A stretch of DNA of 64,000 bases from assembly GCA_965220315.1 (NCBI GenBank), contig CBDCPP010000001.1, positions 682,001 through 746,000 on the forward strand, in the 5' to 3' direction. Of this stretch, positions 55,001 to 61,247 are shown piece after piece. Origin of the DNA: JAPOXK01 sp965220315. Lineage in GTDB: Bacteria; Chloroflexota; Dehalococcoidia; Bin125. Under the pieces are notes generated by a model. That model saw only the letters and a program-made list of their open reading frames with translations, did not search any database and had not been told where the DNA came from. Both the position numbers and the translations under genes were made by a program. How positions within the stretch are numbered: position 1 is the stretch's first letter; every line of letters begins with the position of its first letter.

Positions 55001-56225
55001 CGTCACCCCACCAGGGGACGGCCGCGTCCATTACTGGAGCGACCACTGGCAGCAGGTCCTGCACACGTACCCGGCGCCGCCGCCCAAGCCATCGAGGCGG
55101 GCGCTCAAGCCGATCGCCGGCGGGAGTGGGGAAGAGCCACCCACACCATGTGCCTACTGCCCGATGCCAGCCACCCACCAGGTGAGTAAGGAGGCCAGTG
55201 GCAAGCACCGCCTCTACTTCCTCTGCCACGATCACACGCTCAACCAGACCCTCGGCAACCGCGTCTGCCGCATCGACAGCCCCGAGTGTCTCGCTGCACC
55301 AGACCGAGGCCCCTGTCGCTACGACGGCACCTGCTGGTACGCCCACGAGTCCCCCTTCTGCCCGCTCTGCGGGCGGGAGCCCCTGTCACCCACTGATCAC
55401 GTCTTCACCGTTTACGCCGCGACCACGCTGGTAAGCGCGCGCAAGTACTACGTCACCGCCACCAGTGAGAGCGCCATCGATGCCGACGACTTCTCGGAAT
55501 GGGAGCTCGGCACCGACGACAGCGAGGAGATCGAGAGCCAGGAGATCACGGAGATCATCCATGACGAAGACTGCATTACCTGCCTGCAGCTGAAGCCCAT
55601 CGCCGGCGGGAGCGGGGAAGAGCCCCCGCCTCGCCTCACGACCCGGCAACGGAAGGAGCGCCGCCTCACTCGCCGCCAGGACTGGGCGGAGAGCCGGCGC
55701 CGCAAGCAGGCGGCCGTCGTCGTCGACTTCCGCACCAAGGTCGACCAGCTCCCCCCGATGGGGGAGCCCATCAAGGTCGGGCATCACTCGGAGCGCGGGC
55801 ACCGGGCCGCCATCAAGCGCGCCGACCGCGCCCTCCAGAAGCTGGGCGAGCACGGCAAGATGGCCGAGCGACACGAGGAGCGGGCCGCCAACCTCGAGCA
55901 CCAGCTCGAGACGTCCATCTACGACGACGACCCCGACGCCATCGCCCAGCTCAAGGCCCGCATCACCCAGCTCGAGGCGCGGCGCACCCGCATCAAGGCC
56001 ATCAACGCCCACATCCGGAAGGGGAAGACGAAGGACGGCACGATCCCCGAGGGCGCGCTCGACGCCCTCCGGCTCACGGACGAGGAGCGGGAGGACCTCG
56101 TCCGAGCGACCCGCTTCAGTACGCGGCTCGGCTTCCCGCCCTACGTCCTGCACAACCTGGGCGGCAACATCCGGCGCCAGCAGCAGCGGCTCACACGACT
56201 CCAGAAGGAGCGGGGCAATGCCTGA
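52005..56225 (+). CDS. Giant concatenated multi-module protein joined by PIAGGSGE linkers (second)
   Basis: 1406 aa. Linkers start at residues 80, 121, 279, 358, 447 (degenerate PIGGGA), 518 (PIAGAS), 579 (PIAGGSS), 736, 913 (PIGGGSG), 985, 1036 and 1198, each usually preceded by L-K/R/T/Q. Between them are small modules: several Cys-rich putative zinc modules (e.g. CVHCHFSVLPWQLRCEACGS, CAYCPMPATHQVS), an all-helical module (about 590-735), and a thrice-repeated module (about 292-357, 827-898, 1131-1197) ending in C-x-x-C. The last module (1207-1406) is basic, coiled and DUF3560-like: GHHSERGHRAAIKRADRALQ, DDPDAIAQLKARITQLEAR, PPYVLHNLGGNIRRQQQRL. ATG 52005 has AGAAAGGA upstream. No signal peptide. 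Function unknown. Confidence 0.85.
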   Translation: MSTHITRTPGPRQRLLGGGSIADRKLAVALCIAQHGGPWEGDCEPCHAYEEVTRDGSAAAVARWLQHLATDDQAIPNLPPIAGGSGGNPDAPRIADGDIDDTLAFLIEASEAYCTANGAPPIAGGSGEEADQAKPDHARENAAAIAENLHAASRILQLLAAPRDDAEDAEFHQLATALDCEAPLDTDAMNQWLNEYGLSLEFHGSWSPGDAPKADGAYWCITTGGPAARIAIEFAPTGYPAECELQYQDWFRPWEPYPLTDEARDAVQFFAEWIQEFTPIAGGSGEEEPATHDFRVVVRENATEDRDWIVSAIDDADARERYGEGVDVDSRTIAIHHTSVRSVEHVPTPDCPGCWAKPIAGGSGDEEPNAVIVTIDLGDVSIGAPVTPDEATILNNPHHQEFESTWGRVVERTHLRLHITIDGQTHADLHFGDTTVSAPEFDPDMRPIGGGAIDLDPDCIGRTRCIEAKDGEHCRSHTDTATKGLLPGCHAAFCHCRPSDAGTEFAFEWREGQAALQPIAGASDTDGFHPDDIARDHIAAGIVEPEDVRACVHCHFSVLPWQLRCEACGSGSPFTPLKPIAGGSSEKQPPFFQCWPIAEYFAALPEEAWEQANGGYILAKDKDSPSPFIPCCVGAHLAYFLGTTPIPRTSTGFLPYHDFLDGADALADKLSITGEQLRYLLYAAGAGVDPFGRHEWPLPPAVVFANLLSIEKVPSLEEARRMCIEAIEAYGAQLRPIAGGSGEEEPIRTHFTVACNCTATSPSFDNPVDARQWAIDHIEQQHSRPEELLTMIDIHHPEEPGDRTIGASVPYPFVAPTDSSDEEPEEHIFTVDTVDRVDAYRSWSVSAPDSETIINDTGDANWNEVLKEYTEDLIHQEVTAIEHHPQGCDACENDPVSASPYFKWERTPEQLTPIGGGSGECGYGWTCREPVVEGERACTTHVAVIHLRRQIRKAGIPVPATDDLAELRAVLRDRPARIIVTELKPIAGGSGEDRERPCCVTPPGDGRVHYWSDHWQQVLHTYPAPPPKPSRRALKPIAGGSGEEPPTPCAYCPMPATHQVSKEASGKHRLYFLCHDHTLNQTLGNRVCRIDSPECLAAPDRGPCRYDGTCWYAHESPFCPLCGREPLSPTDHVFTVYAATTLVSARKYYVTATSESAIDADDFSEWELGTDDSEEIESQEITEIIHDEDCITCLQLKPIAGGSGEEPPPRLTTRQRKERRLTRRQDWAESRRRKQAAVVVDFRTKVDQLPPMGEPIKVGHHSERGHRAAIKRADRALQKLGEHGKMAERHEERAANLEHQLETSIYDDDPDAIAQLKARITQLEARRTRIKAINAHIRKGKTKDGTIPEGALDALRLTDEEREDLVRATRFSTRLGFPPYVLHNLGGNIRRQQQRLTRLQKERGNA

Positions 56226-56409
56226 ACCGATGGACTTCGCCGAAGAGCACCGCTCCTGGCGCTGCACATCCTGCGGAGCCCGCCGTCAGTTAATCCCGTA
56301 CGCCTGGCCCTCGAGCACCGCGGGCCTCCACAAACCCTTGCTCTTGACCTGCTGGGCGGAAGGCAAAGACCACCCGCACACGTGGGCCGGCGCCACCCCC
56401 CTTCTCTAG
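56218..56409 (+). CDS. 63-aa Cys/His small protein
   Basis: Overlaps the end of the giant linker gene by eight bases with GGAGCGGGGCA upstream. Seen: HRSWRCTSCGARRQLIPYAW with a C-x-x-C, a later Cys (LLLTCWAEGKDHPH) and His residues, consistent with one zinc site. Not recognised. It looks like the type of small module that is fused in the preceding gene, but stands free. Confidence 0.65.
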   Translation: MPEPMDFAEEHRSWRCTSCGARRQLIPYAWPSSTAGLHKPLLLTCWAEGKDHPHTWAGATPLL

Positions 56410-56422
56410 AAAGGAGCACCCC

Positions 56423-56653
56423 ATGACCACCGCGTACACCCCCCGACAGTGCCCGGGCACCACGGAACACCCCTGCGAGGCCGTCCTCGCCGGTGAGCAC
56501 CGCCTTCGGAAGCGCTGCCACCGCTGCAGCGTGGACTACACCAACGAACGGCGCCGCGCCCAGCGCGCTGGCATCCCCTTCGGGATCCCCAAGGAACAGC
56601 TCAAACTCCCCATCGTCATCGGGGAGCAGGGAGAGCAGGCCACGTTCTCATGA
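56423..56653 (+). CDS. 76-aa zinc-ribbon-like small protein
   Basis: Excellent ribosome site (AAAGGAG, seven bases before ATG). Seen: QCPGTTEHPCEAVL and HRLRKRCHRCSVDYTNERRR, i.e. four Cys in C-x6-C...C-x2-C spacing, then a basic helix and a hydrophobic end. A small nucleic-acid-binding or adaptor protein is likely. Last gene of the unit. Confidence 0.65.
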   Translation: MTTAYTPRQCPGTTEHPCEAVLAGEHRLRKRCHRCSVDYTNERRRAQRAGIPFGIPKEQLKLPIVIGEQGEQATFS

Positions 56654-57134
56654 TCACCATGCCCCCCCCCGTGGATCCGAGGGCCCCCGAGCACGGGTGT
56701 TCCCTTCGAGAAGAGAGAGGGACCAACTTAAGTCCGCAGGCCTCAGCACTTGCCGCGATCCCCGGGGGGCAATCCCCCCGGGGCCGACGGTCTTGCGCCC
56801 GCAGGGCCCGCTCCGGGGGCCGGTTTCGGGCGATCCGGGCCCGATCGCGGCGGTGCCGCCCGCCGCGGGCATCCCCAACAGGGGCCAAAAAGGACGCGTG
56901 ATCCAGGGCCTGCGGGCCGCCAGCCGCCGCTCAGCGGTGCTGGGCGGGGATTTCAGGACTTCAGGGGCTGGAGGGAAGCGGCCGATCTCCGCGTGTCCGC
57001 CCGGTGCAGGTGCGTGCGCCTCCCGCCCAGTGTCCAGTAGCTTTACGCGCGCAGGAAAGGACCGACCCATGCCCGACCCCAACTGGGCGCGCCCGGCCCC
57101 GCGAAATCGTACCCCACGCCCAAGGCCGCGGCGG
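56654..57134. other. GC-rich intergenic region with a perfect hairpin
   Basis: 481 bases with no supported gene. It contains the hairpin at 56760-56783 and a block resembling the 47.8/48.1 kb repeats (CATCCCCAACAGGGGCC near 56869). It ends at the 3' end of the minus-strand protease gene. Confidence 0.45.
56760..56783. terminator. Perfect 10-bp GC hairpin
   Basis: CCCCGGGGGG (56760-56769) and CCCCCCGGGG (56774-56783) around CAAT. It lies 107 bases after the last gene of the linker-protein unit and is pure G-C in the stem; plausible terminator for that unit, though no U-run follows. Confidence 0.6.
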
Positions 57135-59639
57135 CTACTGAATCGTGAACGTGAAGGGCGGGCTCCAGCCCGTCCAGCCCCAGGAACGGAACTCGCCCAT
57201 TCGGATCGTGTGCTGGCCGCGGGGCAGGTTGCGCACAGTGGCCCGCGCCGCCGGCCCCGTCTTCGCGTCGCCCCCGTTGACGCTGTAGCGGGCTTGATCG
57301 TAATCCAAGACATTCCCCCACATAGTGAGCGCTGCCCAGCGGCGGATGCCAGCCTGTCCGTCGGCGTAGCACTCCCAGAACGAATCAGGGTCGTCATCAC
57401 AGATCGCCACGCGCAGCACGATCGTGACGGTGAAGAGGTAGGGCTCTCCCCACGCGGTCCACTCCCCGTTTGGCAGCCGTTCCCGGATGTGAACGTAGTG
57501 CTGCCCAGGGCCGAGTCGCCGGAAATGCCAAGATCGATCGACGTGATCAAAGATGGCTCCGCCATCGATGCCTAGCTGCAGGTCTTCCGACTCTGAGAAG
57601 TTTCGCCCCCACCAGTGCCAGCGCTCGCCGACAAAAGCAACCCCGTTGAGGCCGGCCGCGTGACACGCTTCCGCCGTTTCGTACGGCGCGTAGGCACCGG
57701 CAACATCATCCCAAGGAACATTGCAGATGGCGGTGATGGTCGGCGCGCTTGCGGTCGTGGATCCTTCGATCGTGAAGGTGAACGGCGGCGACCAGCCCGT
57801 CCAGTCCCCAGAGCGGAACTCGGCCACGCGGATCGTGTGCCGCCCCAGGGGAAGAGTACGCACGATGGATAGCATCGCGGCTTCTTGCACCCCATCCCCA
57901 CCGTTGACGGAATACCACGCCTCGTCGTAATCCACATTCGCCCAAATAGTGATCCCGGCCCCCCGAGCAATCCCGGTCTGTCCGTCGGCGTAGCACTCCG
58001 AGAACGAGCCGGGATCGTTATCGCAGATCGCCAAGCTCACCACGATCGTGACGGTGAAGGGGTAGGGCGCGCTCCACTCGGTCCAGCCCCACGGATGCTG
58101 CTCGCGTACTTCCAGCGTGTGGGAGCCGGAGGCCAAGAGATCCAGCCCGTCATACTTCTGGGCCCACGGCAGGGTCGCGCCGCCATCGAGCCGGTAGACG
58201 ACGTTCTCGTAGTCCACCTGCCCACGGATCCAGGCATCAAAAATCCACTGGGAGCCCGTGCGGATTCCGTCCCTTCCCCACGCAGAGCAATCGGCAGCCG
58301 TCTCTGGTGCCTTCGACTCGCCAGTTTCTTCATTCCATTGCCAGTTGCAGACCGCGAGGATCTCCAACTCACGCACGACCGTGAAGGAATACGGCGCACT
58401 CCAGCCCGTCCACTGACTCCCACGCTGCTCGCGGGCTTCGACGGTATGCCGCCCCGGTGCCAACTGCTGCGCCGCACGGTTCCGCTCGCTCGGAGCAACG
58501 GCCGCGCCGCCGTCAAAGCGGTAGGCAAGGTTGTCCCAATTCTCGACTCCCCTCATCCACATCGAAACCCACCAATCCCGGCCCGTGCGTACTCCTGCAG
58601 CCCCCGCCGCGCGGCATTCGTCGAACTCGGAATCCTGCCATTCGCCATCCGCACTTCGTTGCTCACTGCACACCGCGCTGATCTCCAGCGGCGCCGCTGT
58701 GCGTGTTGACAGCGGCGCGCTGCCCCGGCCCTCCCCCGCTCGCAAGCGCGGCAGCCGATCCTCGATTGTGGGGATCGTCACGGCAAAGCTGATCCCTTCA
58801 ATCGCCGGACCGACGACCTTCGCGACATTGACACCGGCCACGTGGCCGCAGGAGGTGAAGAGCGGGCCGCCGCTGTTGCCGGGGCTGATCTCGGCGTTGG
58901 TCTGGATGTACGCGATCCCGTCGTAGGTCACGAACTTCGAGAGCAGGCCGTCCGACACCGAAGGGGAGCCCGTGACGAGATTCGGGTAGCCTGCCGCTCC
59001 CAGCGTCTCCCCCAGCCGCAGCGCGGCGTAGTCAGCAAACGCGAGCGCTGTCAGGACAGCCCCCGAGGCTCGCAGCAAGGCAAGATCCGCCGCGTCGTCG
59101 CGGCCGATGACCGTCGCCGTGGCCTCGCGTGTCTCCGTCCGCAGCCGGATCCGGCCCCCGTCCGCGACCACGTGGGCCGCGGTCACCCATTCCTCGTCGC
59201 CGATGTAGAAGGCCGTTCCCAAGCCGTACGGCGTCAGCACCTGCGCGGTGGCGGCGGCGACCCGCGCCGCGCCGTCGACGAAGGCACAGGATGCGGCCGG
59301 GGCGGCATCCGGACCCGGCGGTGGAGGCGGGGCCGCGATCGTGATGATTTGCGCTCCCGGCGAGACGATCCAGAGCCAACTCCCGGGCTTGATAGGAAAA
59401 TCGGTGTTTCCCGTGCCGGGGCGGTAGACGAGGCTCCAAGCTTCGCCATCCCAGAGCGACACCGACGTGACCGTGGTGAACGTCTCCGCCGCCGTCGTCG
59501 TGAAGTCCGCCAGGATCGTTTGCCCGCCCGCTTCCACGGCGAGAGTCTGAGGAGGGGGTGGCGCTTGCGCGGCCACGGCAGGCGCCCCGCCCAGCATGAG
59601 CCATCCCACCAGGACCAACACGACGAAGCCGCGGCGCAC
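57135..59639 (-). CDS. Secreted trypsin-like (S1C/HtrA-type) protease with five C-terminal modules
   Basis: 834 aa. Seen: signal peptide (RGFVVLVLVGWLMLGGAPAVA); a ~60-residue domain (41-102; GSWLWIVSPGAQIIT) matching the LRR protein's C-terminus; a Pro linker; the protease core with WVTAAHVVADGG (His156), DDAADLALLR (Asp185) and ISPGNSGGPL (Ser256); then five ~100-residue modules, each beginning 'A-I/V-C' with a second Cys (e.g. AICDDDPDSFWECYADGQAG) and ending W-T-x-W-S-x-P-Y/F-x-F-T. There is no PDZ domain, unlike HtrA. I chose GTG 59639 because AAGGGGG precedes it by five bases; the frame is open to 59771. Likely an extracellular protease with binding modules. Confidence 0.88.
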   Translation of the reverse strand: MRRGFVVLVLVGWLMLGGAPAVAAQAPPPPQTLAVEAGGQTILADFTTTAAETFTTVTSVSLWDGEAWSLVYRPGTGNTDFPIKPGSWLWIVSPGAQIITIAAPPPPPGPDAAPAASCAFVDGAARVAAATAQVLTPYGLGTAFYIGDEEWVTAAHVVADGGRIRLRTETREATATVIGRDDAADLALLRASGAVLTALAFADYAALRLGETLGAAGYPNLVTGSPSVSDGLLSKFVTYDGIAYIQTNAEISPGNSGGPLFTSCGHVAGVNVAKVVGPAIEGISFAVTIPTIEDRLPRLRAGEGRGSAPLSTRTAAPLEISAVCSEQRSADGEWQDSEFDECRAAGAAGVRTGRDWWVSMWMRGVENWDNLAYRFDGGAAVAPSERNRAAQQLAPGRHTVEAREQRGSQWTGWSAPYSFTVVRELEILAVCNWQWNEETGESKAPETAADCSAWGRDGIRTGSQWIFDAWIRGQVDYENVVYRLDGGATLPWAQKYDGLDLLASGSHTLEVREQHPWGWTEWSAPYPFTVTIVVSLAICDNDPGSFSECYADGQTGIARGAGITIWANVDYDEAWYSVNGGDGVQEAAMLSIVRTLPLGRHTIRVAEFRSGDWTGWSPPFTFTIEGSTTASAPTITAICNVPWDDVAGAYAPYETAEACHAAGLNGVAFVGERWHWWGRNFSESEDLQLGIDGGAIFDHVDRSWHFRRLGPGQHYVHIRERLPNGEWTAWGEPYLFTVTIVLRVAICDDDPDSFWECYADGQAGIRRWAALTMWGNVLDYDQARYSVNGGDAKTGPAARATVRNLPRGQHTIRMGEFRSWGWTGWSPPFTFTIQ

Positions 59640-59867
59640 GAGAGCCCCCTTGCCATAGCGGAGAAGGACGTGCGTGCTACGGCCGTCGCTCACCAGCAAC
59701 CCGGCACAAGGGGGCACGAAGCGTCCCCCGCCGCGTCGAGCGGGCTGCTGGTAGTCACCGGGCCGTAGCACCGAGGCAGGCTACCATGCGCCTGGCCAGG
59801 ATTTGGGGAGGGAGCGTGACCGATTAAGGCCCCACTCGCAATCATGGTCCGCTAGCCTGGCGAGGCC

Positions 59868-60197
59868 ATGGACCCCAAAGCACGGACCGTCCGCACTACG
59901 CTCATCGAGGTCGCCAAGCACAAGGGGACGATCGCGTACTCCGACGTGGCGCGCATCGCCGATTTACACGTTCGCAACCAGACCTTTTTTCGACTCCTGG
60001 ACGACATCAGCACGGCCGAGCACGAGGCTGGCCGGCCGCTGCTGACGGCGGTCGTGGTCCGCAAAAAGGACGGCATGCCCGGCCAGGGCTTCTTCAAACT
60101 GGCAACGCGGCTGGGGCACCATCGCGCCGTCGCGGCCAAAAAGCTGGACTGGATCCGGGAGCGGGACCGGGTCTACGCGCAGTGGGACCGCGCCTGA
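59868..60197 (+). CDS. 109-aa winged-helix-like conserved protein
   Basis: Small basic protein. Seen: a helix-turn-helix-like N-terminus (LIEVAKHKGTIAYSDVARIA), then LLDDISTAEHEAGRPLLTAV, VVVRKKDGMPGQGFFKLATR and a C-terminal helix ending RVYAQWDRA. The 'DGMPGQGFF' signature is shared by many unnamed bacterial proteins I recall from defence and mobile contexts. DNA binding is likely but unproven. Confidence 0.65.
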   Translation: MDPKARTVRTTLIEVAKHKGTIAYSDVARIADLHVRNQTFFRLLDDISTAEHEAGRPLLTAVVVRKKDGMPGQGFFKLATRLGHHRAVAAKKLDWIRERDRVYAQWDRA

Positions 60198-60237
60198 CCG
60201 ACTCCGGTCGAAGAGGATTCGCTAGACTAACGATGTG

Positions 60238-60447
60238 ATGGACACACACGCGGCCGTCAAGAATCTCGTCACCGCGGGCCTGGCCGAAGAGACGGCCGAG
60301 GCGATCGTGGAAGTCTGCGCGGCCCGCGACGACGACGTCGCCACACGCGCCGATCTGACGGCGCTCGAGTTGCGACTGACCCTCCGAATGGGATTCGGCT
60401 TCGCGCTCACGCTTGGAATCCTCATCCCCCTCGTCGCGCTGACCTGA
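60238..60447 (+). CDS. 69-aa small protein with a C-terminal membrane helix
   Basis: Seen: helix AVKNLVTAGLAEETAEAIVE, an R/D-rich stretch (AARDDDVATRADLTALELRL) of coiled-coil type and a C-terminal hydrophobic helix (GFGFALTLGILIPLVAL). The pattern resembles DUF1640-like coiled-coil membrane proteins. GTG 60235 is an alternative start. Its TGA overlaps the ATG of the frameshifted lipoprotein (TGATG). Confidence 0.6.
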   Translation: MDTHAAVKNLVTAGLAEETAEAIVEVCAARDDDVATRADLTALELRLTLRMGFGFALTLGILIPLVALT

Positions 60448-60661
60448 TGCCTAGACTGCTTCTCACCGGTCCTGTGCTCTCGGCATTGCCGTCGCCGCGA
60501 GCGGCTGCGGGGCGCTCGCCGAAGCGGAGTGCCGCGACAACAATGGGCGCGTGCTCACGCACATCCTGACCGGCAACAAATGGTGTGACCTACCACCACA
60601 CATCAGCGACGACGAAGGCATTTTCGATCTGGGTTCCGAGGACTACCTCATTAGCAGCTAA
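60447..60661 (+). pseudogene. Frameshifted mini-lipoprotein
   Basis: The start reads MPRLLLTGPVLS; a one-base loss near 60480 separates it from GIAVAASGCGALAEAECRDN, then RVLTHILTGNKWCDLPPHIS and an acidic end (DLGSEDYLISS). Joined, it would be a ~70-aa lipoprotein with lipobox-like A-S-G-C. Either a recent pseudogene or a sequencing error. Its ATG overlaps the preceding gene's stop, suggesting the pair was once co-translated. Confidence 0.55.
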
Positions 60662-60719
60662 GCTGTCCCCGGCCCCAGTTTCCTACCCCAAGACCGTGAC
60701 CGATAAGGGCCGCTATTGG

Positions 60720-61247
60720 TCAGATGAACACCACCAAGATAAGTACAACCACCTGGGCAGCAAGCAGCACCCCGGCAGCGGCCAGGGAAGCTGTGCGGTT
60801 GCCGACGACCCCCCCTTGAAGATCTGTGACTTGTTTCTGCAGGGCATGGATCTGTTTGTCGGTGCTCTCGTCGGCGGCCTGGCGAGCCTCCCCTTCGGTG
60901 TTGACGGCGGCGAGGAGTTCGGAATGAGACCCGGTTAGCTCCAGGATCCGTTCGTGAACCGCCGCTACTCGCTCCGCGTTCCGGCTGTTCACGTCGCTGC
61001 TCGTCTGCAGCACCACGCCCGCCTCGTGGAGAACGGACTCCGTCTCCCGTAAGAGTGCTTCCGCGCGCGCGCTGAACTGCGCGACGGCGCCGGCGGACTC
61101 CGCCAGGCTCTCGGCGTGGCCTTGACTGCGGCTCTCGCTCTTGATGATTGCACTCAGGCTCTCCCGTGCCTCGTTCAGCAGGCGCTCCGACTCGGCGAAC
61201 CTGCGGCTCACCTCCGGAAGCTCCAGCGATGATGCGCGCTCGTTCAT
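60720..61247 (-). CDS. Coiled-coil tail-anchored membrane protein coupled to RecQ-like helicase
   Basis: 175 aa. Seen: a long predicted coiled coil (SRRFAESERLLNEARESLSA, ARAEALLRETESVLHEAGVV, DKQIHALQKQVTDLQGGVVG) and a single C-terminal hydrophobic helix (AAAGVLLAAQVVVLILVVFI) with only two residues after it, so a tail anchor. The ATG overlaps the helicase stop codon (ATGA), giving translational coupling. Function unknown; a membrane sensor or effector paired with the helicase is possible. Confidence 0.8.
   Translation of the reverse strand: MNERASSLELPEVSRRFAESERLLNEARESLSAIIKSESRSQGHAESLAESAGAVAQFSARAEALLRETESVLHEAGVVLQTSSDVNSRNAERVAAVHERILELTGSHSELLAAVNTEGEARQAADESTDKQIHALQKQVTDLQGGVVGNRTASLAAAGVLLAAQVVVLILVVFI

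Noticed and set aside
52242..55622. Inteins at the module borders
   Set aside because: No intein motifs (N-terminal Cys/Ser, block B T-x-x-H, terminal H-N) are present at linkers and the modules are too small.
50443..56225. CRISPR-like or in-frame palindromic repeat explanation for the linkers
   Set aside because: Spacing between copies is irregular (39 to 177 residues), copies are not identical in DNA and sit in frame in coding sequence; no palindromic core and no cas genes.
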